A stretch of 64,000 nucleotides of DNA from assembly GCA_963834875.1 (NCBI GenBank), contig CAWIDG010000002.1:186001-250000 (forward strand). Direction: 5' to 3'. Each line of letters opens with the position of its first letter. Positions within the stretch are counted from its first letter, which is position 1. Origin of the DNA: DATAGF01 sp963834875. GTDB taxonomy: Bacteria; Actinomycetota; Thermoleophilia; Miltoncostaeales; Miltoncostaeaceae. Position numbers and translations under genes: made by a program. The notes beneath the pieces were generated by a model. It was not told where the DNA came from. It did no database searches and saw only the letters and a program-made list of their open reading frames with translations. Positions 32,460 through 42,088 of this stretch are shown one piece after another.

Positions 32460-34217
32460 CAGAACGGGCTCCCCGACAGCTCGACCGCGATCGGGCCGAG
32501 GGCGAGGGCCGGCAGGAACGTGAGCGCGGCGACCAGGACGATCACGAAGATCAGCGTCGCCACGAACGTGGGCGTGGTCGTCCGCAGCGTCCCCGCGCTG
32601 AACGGGGCGACCTGCTTGGTCGACAGCGCGCCGGCCAGCGCGAGCACGGCGAGGATCGGCACGAAGCGGCCGAGCAGCATGGCGACGCCGCCGAGGGTCG
32701 CCGACAGCTCCTGGACGCCGTAGCCGGCGAAGGCGCTGCCGTTGTTGTTGAACTGCGACGTGTAGGCGTAGTAGGCCTCGCCGAAGCCCTGGGGCCCGGC
32801 GTTGAAGATGGAGGCCGTGCCGGCGTCGGTGGTCACCGCGGCGGCGAGCATGATCAGGAGGCCGACGGGCATGACCAGCACGCCGATCATGGTCAGCTTG
32901 ATCTCGCGGCCGCCGATCTTCTTGCCGAGGTACTCGGGCGTCCGCCCGACCATGAGGCCCGCCACGAAGACCGCGACGACGACGAACAGCAGCATTCCGT
33001 AGAGGCCCGAGCCGACGCCGCCGAAGATCACCTCCCCCATGCCCATCAGCGTCAGCGGCACCGCCGCCGCGCCGCCCGTCCAGGCGTCGTGGCCGCTGAT
33101 CACCGAGCCGTTCGAGGCCGCCGTCGTCGTGACGCCCCAGAGGGCCGAGTTGGCGATGCCGAAGCGCTGCTCCTTGTCGCTGAGGTTGCCGCCGGTCGAG
33201 TCGTCCGAGGCGCTCAGCTCGACCCCGGTCTGCTGGAGCACCTCGCCGCCGCGCTGCTCGAAGGGCACGGCGACGGCGATGCGATATCACCAGCACGACC
33301 ATCATCGCGGCGAACAGCGACCAGCCCTGGCCGCGCGAGCCGACCATGATCCCGAAGGTGTAGGTCAACGCCGCCGGGATCAGCAGGATCATCAGCATCT
33401 CGACGAAGTTGGTGAGCGGCGTCGGGTTCTCGAAGGGCACCGCCGAGTTGGCGTTGTAGTAGCCGCCGCCGTTGGTCCCGATCTGCTTGATCGCGACCTG
33501 CGAGGCGACCGGGCCGCGGTAGACGCTCTGCGTCGCCGCGGCGCCCTCCTCGTCGGTGGCGCCGAGGGTGCGGGCCTCGAGGGTCCGGTACGCGACCGGG
33601 TCGGAGAAGGTCTGGACGACGCCCTGCGAGCCGAGGAACAGGCCGACGACGATCGCCAGCGGCACCAGCAGGTAGAGGGTCACGCGCACCAGGTCGGCCC
33701 AGAAGTTCCCGAGCGCCGCCGCTCCCCGGCGGGCGAAGCCCGCGGATGACCGCCGCCAGCACGGCCATCCCCACCGCCGCCGACACGAAGTTCTGGACCG
33801 TCAGGCCGGCCATCTGGCTGAGGTACGAGAGGGTCGACTCGCCGCCGTAGAACTGCCAGTTCGTGTTGGTGACGAAGCTCGCCGCGGTGTTGAACGCGGT
33901 GAACCAGCTCATGCCCGGGTAGTCGCTCGGGTTGAGCGGCAGGTGGCCCTGGAGCCGCAGGATCGCGTAGAGCAGGGCGAAGCTCGCCACGCTGAAGGCC
34001 AGCACGGCGGACGCGTAGGACTTCCAGCCCTGCTCCTTGGATGTGTCGATGCGCAGGCCCCGGTAGATGGCCGCGCTCCACCGGGCCCAGCACGGCGGAC
34101 ACGCCGGGGATGCGGCGCCCCTCGTAGACGCGCGCGATGTAGGCGCCGAGCGGGCGGCGTCAGCGCCGCGAGCACGACCAGGTAGAAGACGATCTGCGCG
34201 ATGCCGTTGGCGGTCAC
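32459..34217 (-). CDS. kdpA: Potassium-transporting ATPase, K+-channel-like subunit (several frameshifts)
   Basis: KdpA binds and conducts K+. Pieces in all three frames together give the full protein: MTANGIAQIVFYLVVLAALT, AFNTAASFVTNTNWQFYGGE (first selectivity loop), QIGTNGGGYYNANSAVPFEN (second, with TNGGG), GVTTTAASNGSV (third) and FNNNGSAFAGYG (fourth), ending LALGPIAVELSGSPF. At least four indels lie between about 34140 and 33260. All four pore loops are kept, which favours assembly errors over decay. GTG start 11 bases after kdpF. Confidence 0.92.
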
Positions 34218-34228
34218 CGGCGCCGCCC

Positions 34229-34318
34229 TCAGAAGCGCTCCGCGCGGAAGAGCGCGTAGCAGAGGTAGAGGAAGAGGAGGGACGCGACGACCAGCCCGGC
34301 GACGTCGCCGGCGCCCAC
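34229..34318 (-). CDS. kdpF: KdpF, small stabilising subunit
   Basis: 29 residues: one membrane helix (VAGLVVASLLFLYLCYALF) and the typical KdpF end FRAERF. It starts at the base after the stop of the preceding 28-codon gene (TGAGTG) and ends 11 bases before kdpA. Confidence 0.85.
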   Translation of the reverse strand: MGAGDVAGLVVASLLFLYLCYALFRAERF

Positions 34319-34405
34319 TCAGTCCACCTTCCCGATCAGCCAGATCGAGGCGGCCAGCAGCGCGAAGGCGGCGAGCGCGATGGCGATGGCGGCGAGGTCA
34401 CCCAC
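34319..34405 (-). CDS. 28-residue membrane peptide at the head of the kdp operon
   Basis: The frame VGDLAAIAIALAAFALLAAS then IWLIGKVD has one hydrophobic helix and a charged C-terminus. It is the first gene of the structural transcript: GTG 34405 is eight bases after TAGCGT. It abuts kdpF directly. It could be a second KdpF-like subunit or a leader; I do not know a named family. Confidence 0.6.
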   Translation of the reverse strand: MGDLAAIAIALAAFALLAASIWLIGKVD

Positions 34406-34413
34406 GACGGGCG

Positions 34414-34447
34414 ACGCTACGCCGGGTCAGCTCAAGGGCGCCTCAAG
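34414..34447 (-). promoter_or_regulatory. kdp structural promoter and direct repeat (possible KdpE site)
   Basis: TAGCGT (34414-34419) is a -10 element eight bases from the first start codon. Upstream, two CTTGAG copies on the minus strand lie 11 bases apart (about 34431-34436 and 34442-34447), one helical turn, at the -35 position, where no good -35 hexamer exists. This fits a site for an activator such as KdpE. Confidence 0.5.
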
Positions 34448-34529
34448 AGGCGGGGCGCGCGCATCAAGATCCCGTCAACGCGCCGCCCGGAGGGCCAGCC
34501 CCGGCCAGGCCCGGTGCCCGGAGGGCGGC

Positions 34530-35215
34530 TCATGGCCGCAGCCGGTAGCCGACGCCGGTCTCGGTGACCAGGTGGCGGGGGCGCGCGGGTCCTCCTCGAG
34601 CTTGCGGCGCAGGTTGGCCATGTAGACGCGCAGGTAGTGCGTCTCGCCGCCGTACTCGGGGCCCCAGACGGCCGCACAGCAGCGCCCGGTGGGTCAGCAC
34701 GCGCCCCGGATGGCGGGCGAGCTCGGCGAGCAGCCCGTACTCGTGCGGGGTGAGGTGCACGGCGCGGCCGCCCCGCGGCGACCTCGCGCCGGGCCAGGTC
34801 GACCTCCACGTCGCCGAAGCGCACCGCCGGCGGCTCCCCGGCGGGAGCCGCCGCGCGCCGCAGGGCTGCGCGCAGCCGCGCCAGCAGCTCGCCGACCGCG
34901 TAGGGCTTGGTGACGTAGTCGTCGGCGCCCGCGTCGAGGGCGGCGATCTTCTCGTCCTCCTCGTCGACCGCGGACACCACCACCACCGGCGCCTGGCTCC
35001 ACTCGCGCAGGCGCCGGCAGACCTCCACGCCGCTGCCGTCGGGCAGGCGCAGGTCGAGCACGACGGCGTCCGGCGGGCGCAGCGCCGCCGCCTCCAGCGC
35101 CGCGGCGACCGTCTCCGCGCCGCTCACCTCGTAGCCCGCGGCACTCAGGGCGGCCGTCAGGCTCCGCAGGACCTGGGGCTCGTCGTCGACCACCAGCACC
35201 CGCTCGCGCCCTCAT
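34530..35215 (-). CDS. kdpE: Response regulator KdpE, OmpR/PhoB type (frameshifted)
   Basis: The receiver domain reads VLVVDDEPQVLRSLTAALSA with the phospho-acceptor in VVLDLRLPDGSG and the Lys in DDYVTKPYAVGELLARLRAA. The winged-helix DNA-binding domain is in two other frames: LTPHEYGLLAELARHPGRVL and LVTETGVGYRLRP at the end. About 228 residues. ATG 35215 overlaps the kinase stop (ATGA), with one indel between the ATG and VLVVDDEP. It is predicted to activate the kdp promoter under low K+ or turgor stress. Confidence 0.88.
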
Positions 35216-36629
35216 CGGGCCGCCTGCGAGACCGGCGCGAGCGGCAGGTCCAGCACCACCTCCGCGCCGCGGCCGGCGGGCTCGAGGCGAAGGTCGGCGC
35301 CCTGCGCGCGGGCGAGCCCGCGGCCCAGGGCGAGGCCGATGCCGGTGCCGCCGGTCCGCGCGCCGGCCACGAACGGGTCGAAGGCGCGGTCGGCGATCGC
35401 CTCGTCGAGCCCCGGCCCGGCGTCGCGCACGGCGATCTCCAGCCGCGCCGCCGGCGACCCGGCCCTCGAGCCGGATCGGCGGCCTGCCGTGGCGGGCGGC
35501 GTTGTGCAGCAGGTTGACGAGGATGCGCTCGCAGAGCACCGCGTCGGCGCGCACCAGGGGCAGCGTCGGCGGGCACGTCGATCTCGACCGCGTGCGCCGT
35601 CGAGCAGGGGCTCCGCGGCCTCGACGGCGCCCGCCGCCATCTCGGCCGGGCGCGCACCAGTCGAGCCGGGCCGTGAGCGCGCCCGCCTCCAGGCGCGACA
35701 GGTCCAGCAGGTTGGCCACCAGCCGCTCGAGGCGCTCGGTCTCGAGGGTCATCGCCGCCAGCAGGGCCGCCGCGCCCGGCGGCCGAGGCTCGCCGCCAGC
35801 GCGTGGGCGGCCGTGCGGATGGCGGTGAGGGGCGTGCGGAACTCGTGCGACACGCTGCTCAGCAGGGCGGTCTTCAGCTCGTCGCTGCGCCGCAGGCCCT
35901 CCGCCTCGAGCGCCGTCTCGAGGAGGCGGCCGCGCTCCACCGCGAGGCGGCGAGGCCGGCGACGGCCTCCACGAGGCCGGGGCGGGCCCAGCGGGGCTCC
36001 TCGCCGGCCCGCGCCGGCCCCACCTCGAGCAGCCCGAGGGGCCTGCCGCCCGCGACGCAGCGGCACGGTGAACCCCTCCGGCGAGGGCGTCACGCGGGAC
36101 GCCGCGCCGCCCTGGGCCGCCGCGCCCGCCGGGGTCGAGGACGAGCGCGCAGCGCTCCACGCCCAGGGCGCGGGCGGCCGCGCCGGCGACCGCGGGGCCG
36201 GGCGGCCCCGGGCCGATCTCCTCGAGCACGGTCTGCGCGAGGGCCGACGAGCTGCTCCGCCTCGCGCCGCCGGGTCTCGCTCTCGCGCCGGCGGCTGCGG
36301 GCCTCGGCCGTCAGACGGCTCGTGATCACCGCGGTGACGGCGAAGACCGCCAGCGAGATCCAGCCCCGGCTGTCGTCGATGGTGAGGGTGCCGGTGGGCG
36401 GGACGAAGAACCAGTTGATCGCCAGGACCGAGGCGACCCCGGTCGAGAGGCCCGCCCCCAGCCCCCAGGCGGCGCTGACGACCAGCACGAGCAGCTGGTA
36501 GACGACCGCCATCGCGAGCACGTCGATGCGGTCGCTGGCGAGCTCGACGCCGAGCGTGACGAGCGCGACTCCGGCGAGCCCCGCGGCGACGCCGGCCCAG
36601 GGCCCGCTCACCATGTGACGCCACCCCAC
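35212..36629 (-). CDS. KdpD C-terminal-type sensor histidine kinase (many frameshifts)
   Basis: Four membrane helices of the DUF4118 (KdpD) type come first (LAGVALVTLGVELASDRIDV, LAMAVVYQLLVLVVSAAWGL, VLAINWFFVPPTGTLTI). A GAF-like region follows, then the phospho-acceptor helix SVSHEFRTPLTAIRTAAHAL, and the ATP-binding domain with GTGIGLALGRGLARAQGADL and the end APVSQAAR. At least five indels are needed to join it. GTG 36629 lies six bases after TACCGT (36636-36641). It is the kinase half of a split KdpD and forms an operon with kdpE. Confidence 0.85.
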
Positions 36630-36635
36630 GCCCTC

Positions 36636-36641
36636 ACGGTA
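36636..36641 (-). promoter_or_regulatory. -10 element of the kinase-kdpE transcript
   Basis: TACCGT on the minus strand, six bases before the in-frame GTG 36629; supports that start over the codons further upstream. Confidence 0.45.
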
Positions 36642-36825
36642 GCGGGCCACGATGCTTCAGACTGCCCGACGCTGGGCGGCCGAATGAGCACCGAGCCTTC
36701 CTGACGCAGTGGGTCGGCCCGTTCCGGCGCCCGCCCCGCCGAAGGCGGTGCGCCGGTCTGCGCGGGCCGCCGGCCAGGCGAGCCCGCGCGCGTCCCGCCG
36801 GGCCCGCGAGAGGCCCGGCGTACGC

Positions 36826-37923
36826 CTAGCTCCGGAGGCGGTAGAACCTCCAGAAGTCGTGCTCGATCGGCAGGACCTCGACCTCGCCGAAGCCGGCCTC
36901 GCGCGCGTACTCGTCCACGGTGTGGGGCCGCATCACGGTCCCGGTCGCGGCCGAGTGCTCGTCCTCGCGGCCCACGGCGAGGCAGTGGAGCACGCTGAAG
37001 CCGTAGTTCAGGCGCTCCAGCTCGTCGCCCGGCACGGCGAACGACTCGGCCACCTTCTCGTCGCCGACGATGACGCTGCCGCCCTCGGCCAGCAGGCCGC
37101 GCGCGGTGCGCAGGGCCTCGACCGGGCGCGCCATGTCGTGCAGCGCCTCGAAGATCGTGACGAGGTCGTAGGTCCCCTCGAGGCCGGGGTCGCTCGCGTC
37201 CTGCACGAAGAAGCGCACCCGGTCCTGGAGGCCCTGCTCGGCGGCCAGCGCGCGGGCGGCCTCGATCGAGGGCCCATCGACGTCGAAGCCGTCCACGCGC
37301 GCCGACGGGTAGCCGCGCGCGATCGAGACGCTCGACCACCCGACGCCGCAGGCGATGTCGGCGACCCTGGCGGGCGGGGTCGCGCGCAGGCGCTTCTCGA
37401 CCTCCGGGACCGCGGGGAACCACGACTGCGCGAGCTCGTTGACGAACATCGGGCGGTTGAACGCCGCGATCCCCTCGCGGGCGTGGACGCCGTACTCCGA
37501 GTACGGGACGCCCTCGCCGGTGCGGAAGGCCTCGACCATCTGCTCGATCGGGGCGAACACCCCGACGGTGAGCTGGGGCATGGCCCCGGCATAGAGCGGG
37601 CTGTCGCGGTCGAGCAGCGGCTCCCGGTGCTCGGCGGGGACGGAGTAGCGGCGCTCCGTCGCCGGGGCGGCCGGGTCGTCGACGGCCAGCACGCCCGCGA
37701 CCGCCTGCTGCTCGAGCCACTCGCGCGCGTAGCGCTCGTCCACCGAGGCCCGCGCGGCGAGCTCCGCGCTGGTGCTGGGGCCGGCCTCGTCGAGGGCCGC
37801 GTAGAGGCCGAGGCGCTCGCCGATGTGCATGGAGGCGAGCTCGAGGCTGCCGAGCAGCGCCGCGAAGGTGCGCTCGACGAGGGCGTCGGCGCCGATCGGG
37901 GTCGTGGTGGCGGTGGTGCTCAT
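36826..37923 (-). CDS. SAM-dependent methyltransferase with winged-helix N-terminus
   Basis: 365 residues from ATG 37923 (AGGAGA eight bases upstream). Residues ~20-100 form a small helical/winged-helix domain (ELAARASVDERYAREWLEQQ). The SAM fold follows with VADIACGVGWSSVSIARGYP (motif I), VDGFDVDGPSIEAARALA and DLVTIFEALHDMARPVEALR. This build resembles the Rv2258c-type methyltransferases of actinobacteria. It is intact. The acceptor is unknown. No operon partner. The ~175 bases between it and the kinase gene hold no gene I can recognise. Confidence 0.9.
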   Translation of the reverse strand: MSTTATTTPIGADALVERTFAALLGSLELASMHIGERLGLYAALDEAGPSTSAELAARASVDERYAREWLEQQAVAGVLAVDDPAAPATERRYSVPAEHREPLLDRDSPLYAGAMPQLTVGVFAPIEQMVEAFRTGEGVPYSEYGVHAREGIAAFNRPMFVNELAQSWFPAVPEVEKRLRATPPARVADIACGVGWSSVSIARGYPSARVDGFDVDGPSIEAARALAAEQGLQDRVRFFVQDASDPGLEGTYDLVTIFEALHDMARPVEALRTARGLLAEGGSVIVGDEKVAESFAVPGDELERLNYGFSVLHCLAVGREDEHSAATGTVMRPHTVDEYAREAGFGEVEVLPIEHDFWRFYRLRS

Positions 37924-38039
37924 GTCCGGTGTCTCCTTGGTCGGATCGGTCACGGCATCACGCTCCCAGTCGATCGTCCTCGCTGCGTCTCGCGGCGCGT
38001 CTCGCGCCGGTCCAGGATTCGTATCCTCGCACGACCAGG

Positions 38040-38258
38040 CTTGGCCTCGCCTGGGCCAACGCCGCCCTCCGCCACGCCGCGGAGGCCCGCGAGCTGGTCG
38101 AGCGCCTCACACGCGACGACCAATTGGCACTCCGCCTCGACGCCAATTGGCACGCGGCCCTCGACCTCTGCGAGGCCCTCGCGCTGCTCGGCGCCGGCCC
38201 GCGGGCGGCGGCGACCCGCGCGCTGCTGGACCGGGCGCGGGCGGAGATCGCCGGGTGA
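38040..38258 (+). pseudogene. C-terminal remnant of an unknown helical-repeat protein
   Basis: The frame LGLAWANAALRHAAEARELV, then RLDANWHAALDLCEALALLG to a stop at 38258, looks like the last TPR-like helices of a larger protein, but no 5' part exists upstream, where the methyltransferase leader lies. The DNA contains CCAATTGGCAC twice (38120-38130, 38143-38153), both codons included in the frame. Confidence 0.4.
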
Positions 38259-38263
38259 GGCCG

Positions 38264-38269
38264 TAGGAT
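38264..38269 (+). promoter_or_regulatory. -10 element of the gene at 38277
   Basis: TAGGAT lies seven bases before ATG 38277; leaderless arrangement. Confidence 0.45.
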
Positions 38270-38276
38270 CGCCGCG

Positions 38277-39145
38277 ATGCGCCTCCCCGCCGCGATCCTC
38301 GTCGCTCGCCATCGCCGCCCTCGCGGCGCTGCCTGCCGGCGCGTCCGCGGCGCCGAGCCTCGAGCCCTACCGCGGGCTCGGCACCTGGATCGACATCTAC
38401 GACGACCCTCAGCTCGCGGCGCCCGAGAGGACGGTGGCCCGCATCCAGGCCCGCGGGGTGCGCACGATCTTCCTCGAGACGGCGAACTTCAAGCAGCGGG
38501 CCGACCTGGTGCGCGCCGACCGGCTGTCGCGCATCCTCGACGCGGCCCACGCCCGCGGCATCGCGGTCGTGGCGTGGTACCTGCCGGGCTTCGCGGCCGG
38601 CGGACGCGACCTGCGCCGCTCGCTGGCCGCCATCCGCTTCCGCTCGGAGGGCGGCGAGGCCTTCGACTCGTTCGCGCTCGACATCGAGTGGAGCGGCGTC
38701 ACGCCCGTGTCGCTGCGCAACCGCCGCATGCTGGCGCTCTCGGACCGCCTGCGCGCCGAGGTGGGCCCCGACTACGCCCTCGGCGCCATCATCCCCAACC
38801 CGCGCGGGCATGGAGCTGCGCCGCGACTACTGGCAGCCCTTCCCGTACGCCGAGCTGGCCGCCAGGTACGACGTCTTCGTGCCGATGGTCTACTCGACCT
38901 ACCGCGGCGACGGTCCGCGCGTGGTGACGCGCGACGTCACCCGCAGCATGACGATCCTGCGCAGCGCGACCGGCCGCCCCGACGTGCCGATCCACCTGAT
39001 CGGCGGGCTCGGCGACGAGTTCAGCCGCGCCGAGGCGCGCGCCTTCGCGCGCAACGTCGCGAGGCTCGGGCCGATCGGCTGGGGCCTCTACGACTTCTCG
39101 GTGACGGCGCCCTCGGCCTGGGCGGCGCTGCGCGCGCTGGGCTAG
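38277..39145 (+). CDS. Secreted TIM-barrel-like protein, possible glycoside hydrolase (two frameshifts)
   Basis: About 289 residues. The start MRLPAAILV plus, after an indel near 38305, LAIAALAALPAGASAAP forms a signal peptide. The body reads YRGLGTWIDIYDD, GVRTIFLETANFKQRADLVR, GIAVVAWYLPGFAAGGRDLR and FDSFALDIEWSGVTPVSLRN. After a shift near 38815 come YDVFVPMVYSTYRGDGPRVV and GPIGWGLYDFSVTAP. Conserved acidic residues at strand ends (FLETAN, LDIEW) suit a glycoside-hydrolase-like barrel. Substrate unknown. Confidence 0.72.
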
Positions 39146-39156
39146 CGTCCCGCCCC

Positions 39157-39473
39157 GTGGCGACGGGGACTGAGGTGCACGAGGTGGCGCTCCCCGCGGG
39201 AGCCGAGCCGCCGTTCCGCGTCTACGTCAACGGCGAGGAGCGCGCCGAGGGCGCCGGGTTCGTCGTCGAGGGCGGCACCCTGCGCTTCACGCCGCCGCTC
39301 CACGCGCAGCCCCGATCGGCCTGGGCCGCAAGATCCTGCTGGGCATCGGGATCGGCGTCTACGGCGACCTGAAGGGCGACACGCTCGACCTGCAGTACCA
39401 CGCGGCAGGGCAAGCCCGGGTCGCGACGATCCCGCTCACCCCGGCAGGGGAAGGGGGCTCCTGGCGAGGGTGA
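39157..39473 (+). CDS. Small conserved protein, function unknown (one frameshift)
   Basis: About 105 residues: PPFRVYVNGEERAEGAGFVV, LRFTPPLHAQ, then after an indel near 39312 IGLGRKILLGIGIGVYGDLK and GDTLDLQY. The all-beta, short pattern is one I have no name for. GTG 39157 is eight bases after TAGCGT (39143-39148), whose TAG is also the stop of the preceding gene. Its 3' end overlaps the convergent epimerase gene by 38 bases. Confidence 0.65.
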
Positions 39474-40336
39474 GCACGTCGCGGCGCCAGTCCCCGGAGG
39501 GCGCCCACCCGTGCTCGGCCAGCGCCCCCGTGCGGATGTGCAGCGACGTGCCGAGCGCCTCGGCCATGGCCCCGCCCATCGACAGGGCCGCGAAGCGCGG
39601 CGGGACGCGGTCCGGGCGGCGCAGGCCGGGCAGCGCGCAGAGGGCGTTCACGACCTCGAGCTGGGTCGGGGCCGGCTCCTCGGCGGCGGTGTAGGCGCCC
39701 GGCGGCGCCGCTGCGGCGGCGACGAGCGCCGCGGCCGCGTCGTCGGCGCCCAGCAGCGTCCAGCGGTTCTCGCCGATCCCCACGATCCGGTAGCGGCGGA
39801 TCCGGAGGCCCACGATCAGGTCGCGCAGCAGCCCCGACGTCCCGTAGACCCAGGGCAGGCGCACGGCCCGCAGGCCCGGCCCGGCGAGCGCCCGCTCGGC
39901 GGCTGCAGCGGCGGCCGCGACGGCGGGGGGGCGCGCGGCGGGCGGGTCGTCGTCGGCCGCGGGCTCGCCGGGCCGGTCGCCGTAGACCAGGCCGCTGGAG
40001 GCGAGCACGACCGGCCGGCCGCCCGCGATCGCCGCCAGCGCCCCGGCCTCGGCCCCCGCCGCGCGGGCCCGCCGGCGGGCGCCGGGCGGCCGCAGCGGTG
40101 GGTCCAGTCGCGGCAGGCCGAGGTGGAAGATCGCGTCGGCGTCGGCCGCCTCCCGCTCCCAGCGCCCGATGTTCGCCAGGTCGGTGTGGAGCGGCTCCGC
40201 GCCGGCCTCGACCACCGCCCGCTCGGCCGGCAGCGAGCGCGCCGTGGCCAGCACGCGGACGCCGGCGTCGCGCAGCCGGGCGATCAGCGCCCGGCCCACC
40301 AGCCCAGCTGCCGCCCGTGACCAGGGCGGCCCTCAT
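39436..40336 (-). CDS. NAD(P)-binding epimerase/dehydratase-like protein (one frameshift)
   Basis: About 300 residues of the extended SDR type. It starts at ATG 40336 with RAALVTGGS. An indel near 40300 breaks the nucleotide loop; the frame continues GRALIARLRDAGVRVLATAR. Further marks are DADAIFHLGLP, PVVLASSGLVYGDRPGEP and AVRLPWVYGTSGLLRDLI. The Tyr of the YxxxK motif is not obvious, so catalytic activity is doubtful. It lies ten bases after the MoaD-like gene and may belong to the SAM-riboswitch transcript. Confidence 0.78.
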
Positions 40337-40346
40337 GCCGGGTGCC

Positions 40347-40621
40347 TCAGCCCCCCGCCACCGCCGGCAGGATCGTGACCTCCTGGCCCTCGGCGACCGT
40401 CGGTCTCGATGCCGTCGCCGAAGCGCACGTCCTCACCGGCGACGAAGACGTTCACGAAGCGCCGCAGCGACGCCGTCCTCCATCACGCGGTCGCGAAAGC
40501 CGGCGTGCTGGGCGTCGAGCTGGTCGATCAGCTCGCGCACGGTGCCGGGCGCGCACTCCACCGCCGCGGCGCCGCCGGTGACGGGGCGCAGCGGGGCCGG
40601 GATGCGGACGGTCACGGACAT
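40347..40621 (-). CDS. MoaD/ThiS-family sulphur carrier protein (one or two frameshifts)
   Basis: About 91 residues: SVTVRIPAPLRPVTGGAAAV, ELIDQLDAQHAGFRDRVMED, then after an indel near 40470 RRFVNVFVAGEDVRFGDGIE and EVTILPAVAGG. The last residues are the Gly-Gly that MoaD/ThiS/CysO proteins carry as a thiocarboxylate. It lies 31 bases after the thrC-like gene on the same transcript. In mycobacteria a similar carrier (CysO) feeds sulphide to a PLP enzyme; an analogous pairing here is an inference. Confidence 0.82.
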
Positions 40622-40652
40622 GCTCTGGGTCTCCTCGGTGCGGGTGGTCGGG

Positions 40653-41905
40653 TCAGGCGATGAGGCGGGCCTCGCCCATCGCCTCCTCGAAGGAGGCGAC
40701 GGTCGGGGCGACGTCGTGCCGCTCGATGCGCGAGGCCACGGCGTCGAGGGTCTTGAGACCGTCGCCCGTGATGTAGAGGACGACCCGCTCGTCCGGGTCG
40801 ATCCTCCCCGCCCGCGCCAGCTTGGCGAGCACCGCCGTCGTCACGCCGCCGGCCGTCTCGGTGAAGATGCCCGTGGTGCGGGCGAGCAGCTCGATGCCCT
40901 CGACGATCTCACCCTCGGTCACGGCCGAGATCGAGCCGCCGGTGGCGCGGGCGACCTCGAGCGCGAAGACGCCGTCGGCCGGGTTGCCGATCGCGAGGCT
41001 CTTGGCGATCGTGTCCGGCCGCACCGGCGCGACGAAGTCGAGCTCCGCGTCGTAGGCGGCGGCGACCGGGCCGCAGCCGGCGGCCTGGGCGCCGTCCATG
41101 ACCGGCGCCTCGCCGTCGACGAGGCCGGTCTCGATCAGCTCGCCGAAGCCGCGGTTGATCTTGGTGTAGAGCGAGCCGGAGGCGATCGGGACGATGCAGC
41201 GGTCGGGCAGGCGCCAGCCGAGCTGCTCGGCGACCTCGTAGGCGAGCGTCTTCGAGCCCTCGCTGTAGTAGGGGCGCACGTTGACGTTGACGAAGGCCCA
41301 GGGGCGGTCGGCGGCCAGCTCCATGCACAGCCGGTTGACGTCGTCGTAGACGCCGTTGACGGCGACCAGGGTCGTGCCGTAGACGGCGGTGGCGACGATC
41401 TTCTGCTCCTCGAGGTCGCCCGGCACGAACACGTAGCTCTCGAGGCCGTGCGCCGAGGCGTGGGCCGCGACCGAGTTGGCGAGGTTCCCGGTCGAGGCGC
41501 AGGCCACCACGCGGTAGCCGAGCTCTTTGGCCTTCTCCAGCGCCACCGACACCACGCGGTCCTTGAAGCTGTGGGTCGGGTTGGCCGTGTCGTTCTTGAC
41601 CCAGACGTCGCGCAGGCCGAGCGCCTCGGCCAGGCGCGGTGTGCGGACCAGGGGCGTCAGGCCGCTGGGCAGGCCTGCGGCGGGATCCTCGGGCGCGCAG
41701 GGCAGGAAGTCGCGGTAGCGCCACAGCGAAGGGGGCCCCGAGCCGCGATCCGCTCGCGGCTCACCGTCGCGGCGATGCGCTCGGTGTCGTACAGCACCTC
41801 GAGCGGCCCGAAGCAGTACTCGCAGACGTACGCCGCGGTCAGCTCGCTCGTCCGCTCGCACTCCTTACATCGGAGCGCGCTCGCCGCCGTCGTGTAGTCC
41901 GCCAC
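40653..41905 (-). CDS. thrC: Threonine synthase-like PLP enzyme with N-terminal zinc ribbon (one frameshift)
   Basis: About 417 residues. GTG 41905 follows GGGAGGGACC. The N-terminus has a zinc ribbon, LRCKECERTSELTAAYVCEY with a second CEYC pair. After an indel in a GGGGCCCCC run at about 41735 the enzyme follows: GLTPLVRTPRLAEALGL, the PLP lysine in NDTANPTHSFKDRVVSVALE, ACASTGNLANSVAAHAS (phosphate loop) and ITGDGLKTLDA. The family makes threonine from phosphohomoserine, but the SAM riboswitch and the adjacent sulphur carrier leave open a homocysteine-forming role. Confidence 0.9.
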
Positions 41906-41927
41906 GGTCCCTCCCGGTCTTCCCATG

Positions 41928-41953
41928 AAAAAAAACGCCCTCCCGGGAGGGCG
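41928..41953 (-). terminator. Attenuator terminator between SAM riboswitch and thrC
   Basis: A perfect 18-base palindrome CGCCCTCCC/GGGAGGGCG (41936-41953) followed by eight T residues on the minus strand. It ends 23 bases before the thrC start, so it would stop transcripts when the riboswitch binds SAM. Confidence 0.92.
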
Positions 41954-41980
41954 AGGGCGACAGGCGGGTACCGATCGGCT

Positions 41981-42087
41981 TCTCGCATCTCCCAGGCAAT
42001 CGCCTGATGGAATTGGCACCTGGCGCTCTCGCGCTGGTTGCCGCGGCTTCACAGGGCCAGTCCCTCCACCGCTCTCGATGCGGGAGC
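41981..42087 (-). ncRNA. SAM-I (S-box) riboswitch
   Basis: The minus strand shows the S-box core: GAGAGCGGTGGAGGGACTGG, CCCTGTGAAGCCGCGGCAAC, and CCAGGTGCCAATTCCATCAG. The outer P1 helix pairs CGCATC (42077-42082) with GATGCG (41984-41989). A promoter places the RNA start exactly at P1 and an intrinsic terminator follows, so this is a transcriptional off-switch responding to S-adenosylmethionine. Confidence 0.95.
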
Positions 42088-42088
42088 G

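Noticed and set aside
28261..36629. True decay (pseudogenes) of the Kdp system
   Set aside because: All pore loops, catalytic and phosphorylation motifs and the overlapping start-stop arrangement are kept, and small genes between the broken ones are intact; base-calling errors explain this better.
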